Shown piece by piece: positions 25,263 through 38,440 of a stretch of DNA of 64,000 nucleotides (position 1 is its first letter; the number at the start of each line of letters is the position of its first letter). Location of the stretch: the NCBI GenBank assembly GCA_964036155.1, contig OZ038422.1, positions 53,839,201-53,903,200 on the forward strand. The letters run 5' to 3'. The translations under genes were made by a program, and so were the position numbers. The notes beneath the pieces are model-generated. The model made no database searches. It was not told the origin of the DNA and saw only the letters and a list, made by a program, of their open reading frames with translations. This stretch comes from Diploscapter coronatus (Eukaryota > Nematoda > Chromadorea > Rhabditida > Rhabditidae).

Positions 25263-25872
25263 AGTCGAATGAAATTGGATTGTAGGTTGAAATTTCGAGA
25301 ATTGAAGGTTTTTGCTTTTCCTGCTCACCCGATTTGGAAAGATAAGCAGATTGGTTGGTTAGTGATTAGAATGGGAATGCAATGCAAGCAGCAGAATGAT
25401 TGTCGAAAGACCAAGAGACCAAGGCAATGGCTATTCGAAGAGAGAGGGGACTGTTATGTGTGCCATATCGATTGACTGACTGACTGACTGTGAGTCGATC
25501 CCCATTTGCATTGATGCATTGAAAAATCTAATGTTTATGTTGTTTTTACGTCTAAATAAAAATGAAATGTTTACTGAATAAAATAAAAATGATAAGCTTT
25601 GTTGCTTCCATGTTGATCATTGCTTGATGCTATCTTTCGTGTTTATCGAAGTTGCTATCGACTCGTTTGGTTCCTGCTTACGCCTGCATATGTGAGACTG
25701 CCTGCTGAATCTAAGAAAATGTCTCGTTTGCAGAAAAAATGAAGTGAAGTTCGAGAAATGGATGGGGGTGACCAACAGAAGAGGTGAAAGAGTATGAAAA
25801 CAAGCAAAACAGACTGTCGTTTTCTTTTGCGACTTGGTTTGAGTCAGTTTATTCGAGACTAACCCCACCGGT
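25263..25872. other. Divergent promoter region
   Basis: About 610 bp between the dipeptidase start and the Cys-rich protein start. It includes a short GACT tandem run near 25476-25490. A 91-codon minus frame (25617-25892) lacks any domain and is not accepted. Confidence 0.5.
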
Positions 25873-27200
25873 ATGAAACCAGAAACAACCATTTTTCTTC
25901 TGGTAAATAAATATATTTTTAAATCTATAGCTATTTTATTGCAAATTTAGACGTTCTTTTCATGCTGCTACATTTTTGCAAATGCAGATACAACAACACC
26001 AGATCCTGATCGTATGTTTATTATTAGTTTTTTGCTATATAATAACTTTCATTTGGATTAAATTTACGTAAAAAAAAAAACCTTATAAATAAGAGTATTT
26101 TTAATCGAAAATGGTTCTTAGCTTACGCTGAAAGAGCACTAAGTTGCGATGATTTGTCCTGCAAGGATATCGACTCTGAATGCATTACCGATGAGGCACA
26201 CGATAATTTGAAGATGTGCAAACCGCCCGATGGTAAATTTAACATTTTCATTTCAGTAAATCTAGGATTCAGATCCAAATTATAATGATAGCATGAAATA
26301 CAATCTACTCATTAGTGTGAAAATACAATTTCACGTAAAATTTCACTTTATCATGAGAAAAGCTTTACATTTTTACATGTGGCCATAGTAAAACTATTGA
26401 TAAACAGGTTTTAGAATTTGAAAAAGAAGTTGATGAACTTTTTTATGATCGATAATTCTATAAAAACTGCAAAATTATTCCCACCAGTAACTTGTTTATT
26501 GTTTGTTGTGATAAAGTATGAGTATTGATAACGTGGAAAAACGCTCATCGCGGGCTAGAAACGCAGTGAAATACTCTAACTCACTCAGATTTGAAACTTT
26601 TCAGTCGCAAAAATTCTTTACCATCTCTCGTCCCATTATTAAAGGATAGTAATGACAAAACTGACTGGGATAATTCACCGCATAAGGGATATTTGCGTTT
26701 GAAAAATCCCAAATCTGAACTCCATTAGACACGCTATTCTGTCTGGTGGATGAAAGAAAGTTTCAATCCCCTGCATGCCTTTCCATACTCGGAATAACCA
26801 CTTTCTTGACCGTTGATAATAGTATCCTTGATTGGAAAGAAAGTCAATGTTAATGCAGCAATTAAAATTCGATTTTGGAGCGAAATAATGAGTCATGTGG
26901 AAGAGAAACGAAACGGATAACACAATTTTGAATGTCGACGTTCTCTTCAATCAACAGTAAAAAATTTCAGATTACACCCCAAGCTGTGCAGAACTCAGAT
27001 GTGAAGATTTGGGAATGAGATGCGTTTCGAAACAGTCATGGCTCAGGGAATGTGGTTAGTTCATGTCTGAATATTTATTTCCTAGGAGGATCATTTCAGA
27101 GCCAGATACACCCGTAACATGCGAACAACTCGCTTGCTACACCAAGGGCATGAAATGCAATCAACTCTTCTCCAAATATGCAGAATGCATCGATAAATAA
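25873..27200 (+). CDS. Small secreted protein with three Cys-repeat modules
   Basis: Function unknown. Five exons join in frame: 25873-25902, about 25952-26010, about 26125-26232, about 26972-27052 and about 27101-27200. The signal peptide reads MKPETTIFLLTFFSCCYIFA. The mature part is a short TTTPDPD linker and three repeats of one plan: C-x4-C-x6-C and a fourth Cys 9-11 residues later. Repeat 1 is CDDLSCKDIDSEC, repeat 2 CAELRCEDLGMRC, repeat 3 CEQLACYTKGMKC, each separated by a Pro/Asp spacer with an intron at the same phase (1). One repeat per exon suggests exon duplication. Twelve Cys in the repeats suggest two disulfides per module. Stop at 27198-27200, AATAAA at 27244. Confidence 0.85.
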
Positions 27201-27243
27201 AATGTTATTATTCTGACCTCAACTAGATTTGTTTAATTTAAAC

Positions 27244-27249
27244 AATAAA
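27244..27249 (+). other. AATAAA polyadenylation signal
   Basis: First of two hexamers shortly after the stop of the Cys-repeat gene. Confidence 0.55.
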
Positions 27250-29231
27250 TACCTAAATAAAATACTACTTTTTCTTGAAACTTTTTTGATTCATCCCCAA
27301 ACGAAAAATTAAATGAACGAAATGTGAATGAATTAGACTTGACCAGATAAATGCCCGGCTATTATTTTTATGAAAGGCTCGTTGGCAATTGTTGCATATT
27401 CGCATTCGCATCATATTGTCTGAGTCGAGTAAGTACCTCCTTGTGCTTTTCAGCCAATTTTCCCTTTCCTCGATTATTATTTCCGTTTTCTCACGACTCT
27501 CCTCGAAGAAGCCGAATAAGTCGATTTCACCCCGATACTTTTCTCGTTTTTATCTTCAATATTGAACACTTTAGCACCTCTTTTTTTAAGATATTCGGAG
27601 CTATAAATTTAAAAGTTAGTCTGTTAACCAATTTGTACTTGTGATTTTACATGACAAGATAGAATTATTTCGTATCCCCTCGGAAAAATAATATCTATGC
27701 ATTTTATGCTTTCGTAATAAATTATATTCGTAGAGAGAGATATGGATAAATAAAAATACTCTAAGTCTACTTCCAACGAAGTCCGAAAGTTCAGCTTTGT
27801 TTTATTTTATTTCGTCGCAGTATTCAAATAGACTATTTCTGCTTTAATTTTCCTATCCAATTTCGTTCTTGTAATTCTTATTGCGTTTATTTACGTTTTG
27901 TGTGAGTTATTCATTTCATCATCGAAAACTCAAAAACCTCCTTTGTTCGAAGTGAAAATCATATTTTATTCTAATGATTTTTAGCCACGTTCCTTCATAA
28001 AATATGCACTTTAGTTCTATGGAGTTGTAGAAAGAAGCTATTTTATCTGAGCTCTTCCAACTTCATAAGTGTCAAATTTTCATCATTTGTTACATCATTA
28101 TTGCTCATTATGAAAGCAAGGAATTTCTTTCATCGAATAATTCTTTTTTCACTTGATGCAATTTCGAATTATTTTTTCGAATCGTCGACATTTCGCGTGT
28201 CATTCGAGCCTTTGAGGGCCGGTCCAAAACGTTGCTTTCTAGTTGAGGAATGCGTAATGTCTGGTTAATCAAATTAACGAATGACAAATAATTTCGATTT
28301 CGATAGTAGGAAGTTGTAAATTTCAAGTACGTGCTACATGATAGTGACATTGAGATATTTTGGAAATGAGATGATTCATTCACCGATTAGCGTGAATGGA
28401 AAATTCTACCGCCGATACTAAACTCTAAATGAAATCAAAGTTAAGATAATTTATCCGACAAATAATAAAATGCTGAAATGAAGTTTTCGTAGCGTAATTA
28501 TTTGGTCAAAAGTCCGACTTCCTATTGAACGCGAAAACCCCGACGCTTAAATTTTGGGGCATTTGTTCTTGTTCAGAATGATTTCAACTACAATTAGCCT
28601 TCTGCAGTGCTCGAAAAAGTCGACAATTTGTCAGATTTGTTTTTGAAACCCCAAATCTCAGCCTTATGCATACAAAATGAGAAGTGAAATGAATTTGTGA
28701 AAGAAAATGTCCAAGACAAAATGTGTCTGACTTGAGAGCAGTGCAGCGGTGAAACAATCTAGATCCTTTTTTCACCGAATATCCTCTAATTTATGTTAAT
28801 CTTATTCAACTATTCTGCGCTTTCATGGACTTTTTCGTCTTTAATGCGTTACTCTGTGCCTGTTTAGATAAACTATCTGCTCAAAAAATCTACTCTTCAC
28901 TCTCTTTGCTTCGTGATTAATCTTCTGAGAAATGCATACAAATCTAGGTAGTCAAATCAAATGAAGTGAATATCTTTGCTCCAGTCCTTTCTCGCTCATT
29001 TCTGCCTCCTAATCCTTATTCCAGGCATCTTGAAAGTGCTCGTTCATATTTCGTCTGTCCGCTTTTTCCAAAGCAGACCTTCTCTTCATCATTCCTTGGC
29101 ATTAGCTGTTCAAGAAATATACATCCGAAATTCCCCGCGTGCCCCCTGAAATTCACCTTTTCATCATCAAATTTTCTAATTCAATGATCATCTTACCCCT
29201 AAAATTTATCATTTTCTCGAATCCATCGTCA

Positions 29232-29368
29232 TATGGCTCCATAGGTCCCTAGAAAAAGACACCACTTTTGCCTGTCTTTTTTTCTTTCCCTCATACTATT
29301 TCTTAGAAAAAATGGTCTTTTTCTAACTGGTGTCCCGGTATCTTTTTCTATTAGCCGCTCCATATAAT
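29232..29368. repeat. Hairpin element, copy A
   Basis: Imperfect terminal inverted repeat around AGAAAAAGA, starting ATATGG on the left and its complement CCATAT on the right. The inside (CACTTTTGCCTGTCTTTTT and CATACTATTTCTT) is shared with the hairpin element at 42559-42644, so it is a dispersed family and not a chance palindrome. Confidence 0.7.
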
Positions 29369-29891
29369 TTTGAACTTCATTTTCATCACGTTCGGAAATT
29401 CAATTTATTCGTAGTCTTCGTTTTCGGAAGAAAACGAGTAGGGTAATTAACATTCCTTCCAGAGTTTGTTTGCAAATGCACTCATTCATTTCCTCTTTTT
29501 CATGGAAATCCGAGTGCCTGGTCGTTTGTTGTGTGCCATTCCCTGCTTGTCGTGGCTTTCTAGTTCTGATTCCTCATCTTCCATTCCCGCATTCTGCTTT
29601 CCTGGCTTTTCTGCGTTTATTCATCTCCCAATGCATTACTTCATTCGCATTGTCTCTACCTCTAGAGCAACCTGAGAATGTTCTAATTTCCCAGCCCTCC
29701 CCTCCCAATCCTTTCAATTTATCATCATTCGCATTCCAAATTCGATTTTTCGGTTTCATTTATTCATTTCGTCATGTCAACTCTTAGCTTGCAATATTCT
29801 AATGCGAGGTACATAATGGCAAATTATCCTAGTTTTTTGTTTAAAATCAAAGTGATATAGCTAATCTAATTGAATTGGTTGTAGTTTCAGG

Positions 29892-32727
29892 ATGGCAGCC
29901 GTCAGAGCAGCGGCTCTGAACCGATCGCCTCGATTTACCATCTACTCAAGTCGAGGTAAAATGATAGTAATGCCCTCTTTATGAGAGAGCGCTAATTAAT
30001 TTTTTTCAAGAATATTAGGAAGAATATTTTTGAGATATTCAAGTTTCGGCTTGATTAGATCTGAATAAAATCAGTATCAAGCTTATAAAAAAAAATTCTC
30101 TTAATTTATATTCATTGTTCCATGAATCAAATGCTCATTGAAGGGAATGATTGGTCATCCCGCGAAATGAGTGGCACACCTCCCACTGTCCCGAGGAGCA
30201 AAGGATATGGAGTCACAGCGACCACTGCAGAGAGTGCAAGAAGCACTTGGAAGCAGAGGAAGAATTTAACAGATTTGAAACTGAAGGTGAACTCTTACCA
30301 ATTTATTAAAATTCACTACTTTTTCTAGCTATGCGATTGGAACGTTGTTCTATCGATATCCGGATTGATTCTAGCGATGATCGATGTAGAAATGTGCGCA
30401 ATTGGCTTGCCAAATCAGTATCTGATGTTCGAAGCCATTTCGGACTGTCTTCGAATTCTGACCATATTCCTTACAATTCTGCTATTGCTCAGTTTGATTG
30501 CTTATCATGCAACTGATACAAAGGTGGTTTTTGATCTTTAATTAATTTCAACATATGATTGTCTTGTCAGATTTATCTGGTGGAAACGGGTAGCGATAAC
30601 TGGAGGATCGGTTTGTCGTCAGACAGAGTTTTCAAAATCGGCATCGAGCTTCTCATTTGTGCGATTTGTCCTATTCCAGGTGAGACATCCAGGTGATCAT
30701 AAATTATACCTGCAAAATAGCCGAATTTGTGACGTTTTCAAATCAGCCATTCTGATAAAATTCAGTAATGATTAGTAAGAGTGGAGAATATTAGACGCGT
30801 GTTATGGAAACCGAAGTCACGCGATTCAGCTATCATCAAAATATTTCGACGGCGGAAACTGATTTATGAGCGTTATAGAAGGAAAAATGTTGAAAATATT
30901 GGCGTCTAAATATTCAAATCTTCGATTTTCGAATTAGCTTGAAGTCATGATAAGATTATGCTGAGGAAAAGAGTAGTTTGACCTCAAAATCTTCTTCAAA
31001 TAGCAGCTGAGAACATAGAAGCTAAATTCATAATCGAACAAATGCCTCTACTCTTTGATGTACTGAAATCAGTCAGAATGTTATTGGACATTACTCAATA
31101 AAATATTTAGACACGGGTTACGTCCGTTGGCCGATTCTATCGAACGTGCCGGCGAAAACTCATCAACGAATCACACTGCCATTGAATGTTCTTCTAGCTT
31201 TGCCTATGTTTTTGCGACTTTACATATTCGGCCGATATGTCGTTTTGCACAGTTCACACTATCAGGTTTTCTTCCCAATACCTCTACAGATATAACATTT
31301 TCATACAGGATTGTGCAACAAGAACTATCGCATCACTAAACCATGTATCGGTCGATTTTCGGTTTGTCGTCCGAAGTCAACTCTATGAAAAGCCTCTGTT
31401 AACTTTGTCGATTGCATCCGCAACATTCTGGATAATTATCTCCTGGATGCTTACGCAATGTGAACGGTTGGATTAGTTCGAAGATACTTGTGAAATAGTT
31501 GTTCAATTTTAGCTATGCCTTTCCAAATATACCAGGATATCAACATTTCATCGACTATTTATGGTTCGAGATTATTGTGAGTCAAGAAATGTTTGAATAT
31601 TTGATCTTTTTTCTTCGATTTTAGACGTTCTTCAGCATAGGATATGGCGATATTCAAGTCCAAACTTATTGCGGAAGGGCGTTATCAATTTTGACCGGAA
31701 TAATTGTGAGTAAAGTTTCCAATTTTTCCAAGCCGATTCATATGACGTAGCTTCATTTAAGGGTACACTATTTTCGTCTACACTAATCGCCTTGATGTCT
31801 AGAAGGATGAATTTGACTTCCTCTGAGAAACGCGTAAATCATCTTATCGCCGAAAATCAATTGAGCAAAGGGTGCGTTCATTTTGGGATGTTATGAGCTG
31901 TTTTGTCAGCGCTTACCTAAAATATTTCTAAATTCATAATTGCTCAGCTTTCCAAAAATGCCAACATTGCTGATATTTTCGAGGACTTCTTTCGTTTACA
32001 AATTTAGAAATTTCAAATTTCCGACTCTCCTGTTCAACAATATCCGAGTTTTAGTCATAAGCATGCTGCCGCTCGAGTTCTTCAATGCACTTGGAGACTG
32101 ATTCTTCGCCAAAGAGAGTCGAAGAAGGAATTGGAGCAGAATCAGAGAAGTCTTCAGTTCAAATTCGCTGCTGCACAGAGAAATCTACTAAGTGCTATTC
32201 TAGCGTAATGACTTTTTCAATGCTCTATTCTTCATTGATAGCTTTGTAGATTCCGTAAAATCAAATGGAAGCTAAGAAACCGACTCGAGGAGGATGACGA
32301 CTCTTTCTTCACTGCTAAGAGAGTAAGCATATGATTTTAGCATGAAAAAGAAGAAATGAGTTCTGATTCTGGTTTCGATTAAAATACCTATTTCTTTCGA
32401 ATCTTACCGATGTTCAGAAAGGAAATATTTGAATTGAAACAATTCGCTGCTTCAATTCAACACCTAAAAAATACCTTCCCTTGTGAATCAAGAAAACTGC
32501 TAAATGATCATTAGCTAACTAGAAGAAACAAAAGGCTATAAAAAGCGATCGTTATTTTGCAGGCATTTATGGAGACCGAAGAGCGATTGACGAAGGTCCG
32601 CTTGAGGCAATCACAACTAGATGAGAAGTTACGAAGCCTGTTCTCATCCGTACAAAATCTGACTCAACTCATCTCAACGACACATTTGAGCAACGAAAAA
32701 CACGAGTGCTGGAAGAAAATATCATAG
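29892..32727 (+). CDS. SK-type calcium-activated potassium channel (KCNN family)
   Basis: Small-conductance K+ channel gated by calmodulin-bound calcium, setting after-hyperpolarisation in nerve or muscle. Possible first exon from the ATG at 29892 (MAAVRAAALNRSPRF), directly behind TTTCAG; its join to the next exon near 30150 is not certain. Then WKQRKNLTDLKLK; S1 WNVVLSISGLILAMIDVEM; S2; GIELLICAICPIPG; the S4-like FLRLYIFGRYVVLHS; S5 LTLSIASATFWIIISWML; the pore ITFFSIGYGDIQVQTYCGR with the GYG selectivity filter; S6 GTLFSSTLIALMSRRMNL; and the calmodulin-binding helix region (ARVLQCTWRLILRQRES, QFKFAAAQRNLLSAILAFR, KLRNRLEEDDD) with a C-terminal coiled coil (EERLTKVRLRQSQLDEKLRS). Stop TAG at 32725-32727. 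Intact in every join I checked after the first exon. Confidence 0.92.
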
Positions 32728-33359
32728 TTTCTCATATCTCCCTCAATTGTCTGCATTTTTCTATCGATATCTTGCTGCGACCAAAATATCAGCCACTCAA
32801 GTATGAAACGACCAACAAACTGTTACGGTAACTCGTTTTCATTTTTCATTTTAGTAATTTATTTTGGCTTTTTCGCGAATAATAAATGTGTCTCTGTGAT
32901 AATCCCGTAATTGTTTTGTTATGAAAATGCACAAACACATGAACGACAATTATTATCGTCTGTTTTGGCCTGAACGTGGAACCGAGAGGGGAATTGAGGG
33001 AATTGTGCTAGTAAAAGTAGGAATCGAAAAGCATGGGAGGAGTTCTCGGACACGAACTCGAGTCAGACTCCATTGAGGAAAGAAAACAGTAGACCGGTTC
33101 CAGTGTCCTCCTTTCCTCTCCCCCTTTCATTTTGTACCCAATTTGCAACCGACACTCACACTCACATTCTTCATTCCACCATTACTTCAACGACTGATTA
33201 GTCATTCGAAATAACCGCTATGTGACTCGTTCGAATTTGCCAAACTGTCAATTCCCATTGTCTTTGTCACTTATCGTTCCCCTTTCCTTTTTCCCTTCGG
33301 TTAAAATTTTGACCTTCACTTCGACTCGACTTTGGCAGAACAAACTTGACCTCAACAAA
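32728..33359. other. Intergenic/promoter region
   Basis: 632 bp with a pyrimidine-rich stretch before the next start. No exon seen. Confidence 0.45.
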
Positions 33360-34556
33360 ATGCTAATTATTCTAGTATTCATATCTGGAGCTTCAGCTTG
33401 GCCCTATTTCTATAACAATTTCTGGAGCAGTTACAATAATTTTGGTGGATACTATAGATATTGGCCATATTGGCAACACTTCTACAATTATCAACGACCA
33501 AGTTTCTATAACTATCAGAACAATCAAGATTACTGGCGCAATCCGTACTTCATAGGCCAAGGATCGACAAGCAACAACGATTACAATTCATACTTCCGAA
33601 ACGGAAATAGGTCAGCTCTTCATTTTTCACGTTTGTTACGTGATTCGCCCTTTTAATGTTTAGAATACCTGGGGGCAGTGAACGAGGTCAAGTCTATCAA
33701 AGGCAATTTCCCGGAGAAATGCAATGGAACAGCAATTATCAGAAAGTTCAGTCATTCGGTAATTCTCAGGTTAGGTAATTTTAAATAAGTTTGAAGAAGT
33801 GAAATTCGCAATATTTTCACTTGTATGTACCGTAAAGAGAAGGTTTAGTAAGTTTTCGAAACTTACCGTTATTTGTGAAAAGTAGACAAATAGAAAAATA
33901 CTCTTCCAAATTTTGATATAGAATTTAGCTTTTTTGTTATATTCGTTTTTTATACAAAAAAAAATCTTGCCTTACTTTACATTAATTTCAACATCAATTA
34001 CGCTTGCAAAAACCCCTTCCTAAGATAATTTATTGCAATATAAAATTTCAGTTTATTTCAGGAAATGAACTCAAACGTGCAATTTAACAATGACAATGTC
34101 AATGATAAAGTGATGGAGCAAGTTCCAATTGAACGAACAACGCTTATTCCGTTAGAAACGAATTTTCAGTCAACGCAACAACCTGTTGAAGTAAGAATAA
34201 TTATGCAAGTCATTCTAACTGGTATTTTTCAGACGAGTGAAACAATGGAAAGTATTGATTCTTCGAATGATTCAATTGTCGAAAAAAGTCGGACAGATTC
34301 GGAAAGGCCGAGTCCCGAAGATCAACCAAATGGAGGAGATGATGTTGATTATAAAAATGAAGATCAGGAAAAAGTCGAAGAAACGCAAACTTTACAACCA
34401 GAAATTCGAACTACCGATAATATTTCTAGTGAAGGGCAATCAGGTTAGATTCTTGAATAATGGACTAAGCTTTCATTTTGTGCTACAGAAACTTCGACAG
34501 ACATTCCTGACATTGAAGATATGAAAATCGGTCTCAAGGATATCGGGCTAAATTAA
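33360..34556 (+). CDS. Secreted Tyr/Asn/Trp-rich protein with acidic tail
   Basis: No known family. The start at 33360 gives a clean signal peptide (MLIILVFISGASA, then WPYF). An in-frame earlier ATG at 33222 would bury it and is less likely. The mature N-terminal 80 residues are extremely aromatic and Asn-rich (YNNFWSSYNNFGGYYRYWP, WQHFYNYQRPSFYNYQNN), without Cys. This resembles matrix- or cuticle-forming sequences that can be tyrosine cross-linked. Later exons (from about 33662, 34063, 34234 and 34491) are Gln/Glu/Asp/Ser-rich (SIDSSNDSIVEKSRTDSE, DVDYKNEDQEKVEETQTL) and end ETSTDIPDIEDMKIGLKDIG, stop TAA 34554-34556. Five exons, about 230 residues. Confidence 0.8.
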
Positions 34557-34968
34557 ATCTCAATCTTGTTGCTTCAAAACTAAAAATTTAATACTTTATT
34601 CAGACATTTGATTGTGACGTAAATAAGTAGATTTCCAGTATTGTAACTAGAATTTCATAAATTATTAGATTGAGAAAATACTTTTAAAAAGTTTTTGATT
34701 TATGAATAAATAATCGGAGCTTTTAAGTAAAATTTTCCAATTGCACTTCGTATGATAATATGAGCAAGAAAACATAACGAGAAAAAAGGAACAGAATCAG
34801 GTAGATGGTCAGTAGTAAATAAGTTCCTAAAATGAACGTCAAGTATGATACAGACATTTGAACCCTGGTGAGCATGATAATATTTTGAGCGATATCGATA
34901 TAAAGAGATAATAAATCCTAATATCATCAGATAAAATTTTTAGAGTGAAAGTTGGCCTAATGAATGAT
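34557..34968. other. Convergent 3' spacer
   Basis: AT-rich flank shared by two convergent genes. It contains AATAAA near 34703 on the + strand and no exon. Confidence 0.45.
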
Positions 34969-37900
34969 TTACAGCTGTCTGTAAGCATAGCACGAAACAT
35001 TGTTCTTTGTTTCTTGGCAGTAGAGTTCTGTGTTGGTCACGTACGAGAAATCAGCATTCGAACAAATCTGAAAAGGAGATGTTAACTTCGTATAAATTGA
35101 TTATTAGGGTATTGGAAGTTGGGTAATTAGGGCAAAATCATAACCTTTCATATAGAACACCAAAGTAAATTTTCAGTCTTGACAGCTAATTGAAATATTA
35201 GTTTGGGTTGGATAAACTTACAACATCAAATCTGCCACCGAATTGGGCTTCAGCGGCGAGTTGAATCAGCCGCTTCGAACTGTTCAAGTTTTCATCGATG
35301 TTCTGCAAATGAAACATTTCGTAAAGAGATAGCAAGATAATACTACTCAAATACAAAATCTACATACCTGTCGCATAAGTGTTCTCAAGTCCTCAGAATT
35401 GCAGAGAGGGTCATTCGTCAATTTCAATTGACTGACATCAATGACTTTCTCATCTGCAGCGACTGTAGCTAGATTGATTGATACAATTTTAAAAATTCAG
35501 AGATATCCTTACTCTTGTCAGTAGTCTCCTTCTCAGTGCCTCCCAGAGCGGTTTCAAATTTCTTGGTGTCGGTTGGATTAGTCTGGAGTGCGTTTAGTTT
35601 TGTTTACAAAATTTTCATCAAATATCATTAAGAGACGGAATGATTTTGAAATTCTGAGAAAATTGCTCTAAAAGTGTCAGAGTCAAAATGGAACTTCATC
35701 TAACCACTCTCAAGTACTCAAATGAGTTGAATTCATACCTCCTTGACGGTGTCCTTCTTCTCATCAACCTTCGGCGTGGCGTCTTCAACGACTTCGGCAT
35801 TCTTCGATCCTGAAGCAACCACGGCAGCTGAAGCGGCAGCACCTCCTTCGAAGTTCTGGAAACCTCTCGTTGATATTCAAGCATTGCAGCTTGATTACGT
35901 TTGAGTGCACACATCATGCAATATTATCATGCTGTTAGTATTAATGCAATTCCTGTCTAAAAGGTTTTCAATAATTTTGTTCACTCAAAATTAGAGAGAC
36001 TGATTCAGTTAATTTAATAATCTTGTCTCACTTGTTTATTCATGATTTCATTATCATATCCCGAATAATCAACGTATTTAACGCGTTTTCACTTCTCTCC
36101 TCTCCTTCTTTCAAATGTTTATCAATTTATCGGCAGGCGCGCCCTATCCGGAGAAAGCCATCGAAACTTGCATGCGAAACTCGATGTCTTCAAAAAGAGG
36201 AAAAAGATAAAGAAAGGGGATTAGGCAGGGAAGGAAGAGAGAAATAACGAAAATCTTGATATTTCGGGATGAGAATGAGTGGGAGAAGACAGCCAGAGGG
36301 TTGGCACCCAGGAGAAAGGCAAGAGGATTGTCGCCACAGGTGGAAAGAAAAGAAGAGAGATTTACGGGGATTTATGAAAAAGTGACAGAAATTGTCAAAC
36401 CCAAAAGATTCGACGCTTCGATGGACAATGGGAGTGCCAGTTTGAAGCTTGATTGCGAGAAGAAAATGGATAGAATCGGCAACGGCAGTCATTAAAATGA
36501 TAACTGATCAATAAGCTACCACCTCAGCCATGAAAATAAGGAAACTCGAAAGATATGGCCACTAACATCATGGAAAGAAGAGGCATGAAAATTTGACTGT
36601 ATGGGAGTGAAAAAAATCTTGGATAAAGAAAAGGTTTCCCACGATGTCAAAAAGTCAGTCGATTTTGAAAATGCAAATGCATGCAGAAGCCGCCAAAAAC
36701 AAAATTTCTCATTCCATACGTTTTTTTCCTAGCAAATAGTTATCATTTCTGAAAGTATACCTCCGAGATTTGGTCGGCAATTTTGTTCGCTTCCTGAACC
36801 TGGTCGGCAGTCACATCAGTTACAGGGAGTTGGTTTTGAAGAGTGCTTGCCGAAGCCTGCATTAAGAAATTAATCAACGCAATCAAGCCAATAGGAAGAT
36901 AAAGGTTCTTCAAAATATCCTTCCCGAAAATAGAAAAAAAAATCAACAACCTGAATCCTAATTTCTTATTAGACTTGATGGTAGATTAAAATTAGCGTGT
37001 ATTCGAGTGGAAAGTTGTACAGTTGTATGAATTATTGCAGTGAAAATGTTGTGAAGTTAGTGGATAGCGAAATATCAACCAAATTTAGTTCTTACCGGTG
37101 CACCTTCGGCAGCAACAATGCCACCATCGGCTGATCTGACTGCTGCCTAAATTTATTTACATGATTTTTCCTTGGCAATATATTCTCACTCCTGCGAGAA
37201 TTGGTTGAACAGCCTGGCTACCGGCATATTGTGATGGCTAAAATTCTGTCATGTAAAGATGACGATATAGAAAGATCAGTTTGGGTGTGCTATCTTGAAA
37301 AGCTCATTAATTTTAAAGCGCATGATATTTTGTTCAGTGTCAATTTGTTGCTAAGCACTAACGTGCACATGGTCTTAGATTAATTGACCGTGTGGTTTCT
37401 GTAAGAGTTTTAACTATTTTATGAATCGCAGTGATGCTTATCAAGGGTGTATGTAAATGAAATTTTGAATTTCGTAAACATAAACGAAAAATTTTGCTCA
37501 TGATTCGGCCATTTTAAGCTATTTCCGAGTTTTTATATTAAACATTATTTTACTGATCGAATTTTCATTAAAAATAGGCTAAATTTCAGGAAAAATGGGT
37601 TTAATTTCTACTAATTTGTTTGCCTATTATTTTCGCAGTCTAGTCAAAAGCTACGTAAACGTCAATGATCTATAAAATTTTCGTAAACGTAAACGAAATT
37701 TACGTACACCCCTGATGTCTATACTATTCTAGCTGTTATCTATCTGATTATTTTGCATATTATTCATTAGTGCTTTACTGACATCTCTTGACTGTAATGA
37801 ATTAGCTGAGTTATGCATCTGATGCTACCTGTCCAGATCCAGCATAGGCGGGTGCAGGTCCGCTCTGGTACCCAGCTTGAGGCCCGGGGATGTAGGATTG

Positions 37901-38440
37901 CATCGGTGCTATTGGTCCTGGCGCTGATGAATAGCTTGGACCTGTTGGCTGAAGTCAAGATTTGTTACGTTATTTCGCATGCAGTTCAATTGTTCAAATT
38001 AGACAACACATTCATCTACTCGTCAATAAGCTGATCTTCGTGCAGGAGTTATTCTTCAGAGTGCTATTGTTCAGAAACTAACCACGCTGTAGGCCGGAGC
38101 AGGGGGAGGTGGTGGAATCGATGCATAACCAGCCGATTGTGGGACCGAATATCCTGATGACGCGTAGTTTCCTCCGAAAGATTGGTATGAAGATCCACCA
38201 CCACCACATCCACAGGGTGATGCTTAAATTGGGCAAAAATTATTATTAGAATGCATTATCGCAAATTGGCATTTTCATGATCTCATTTCTGAATTTGTTT
38301 TGTTTTTCTTGAAAAGCTAAAAATGAATAATCGAAATTCATACGAATTGCCATTCCTCCTCCTCCGCATCCGCAGCCACACATCCCGAAGCAGGACTGGC
38401 TCAAGGGGATCAGCGTCAACAGAACGACTAGTTTAAACAT
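34969..38440 (-). CDS. Ground-like (hedgehog-related) secreted protein
   Basis: Nematode-specific hedgehog-related family (GRL), secreted proteins tied to cuticle and molting. The start at 38440 gives a signal peptide (MFKLVVLLTLIPLSQS) followed by Gly/Cys-rich CFGMCGCGCGGGG. A second CGCGGGGSSYQSFGGNY exon follows, then Pro/Ala/Tyr-rich SAGYASIPPPPPAPAYSV and IAPMQSYIPGPQAGYQ. A middle part of several exons is Ala/Glu/Lys-rich (VTADQVQEANKIADQISE, GGAAASAAVVASGSKNAE, TKKFETALGGTEKETTDK). The ground-like domain closes the protein: LKLTNDPLCNSEDLRTLMRQ, SSKRLIQLAAEAQFGGRFDV, ICSNADFSYVTNTELYC, NNVSCYAYRQL, stop at 34969-34971. The four domain Cys and the FGG-F-V-IC-S signature are present. About ten exons; the long 36950-37080 and 37200-37800 gaps are introns. 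Confidence 0.9.

Larger units (their letters stand above)
27201..29891. other. 2.7-kb intergenic region with one hairpin repeat
   Basis: No exon supported. A hairpin element lies at 29232-29368. Otherwise AT-rich, becoming pyrimidine-rich on the + strand from about 28960. Confidence 0.5.
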
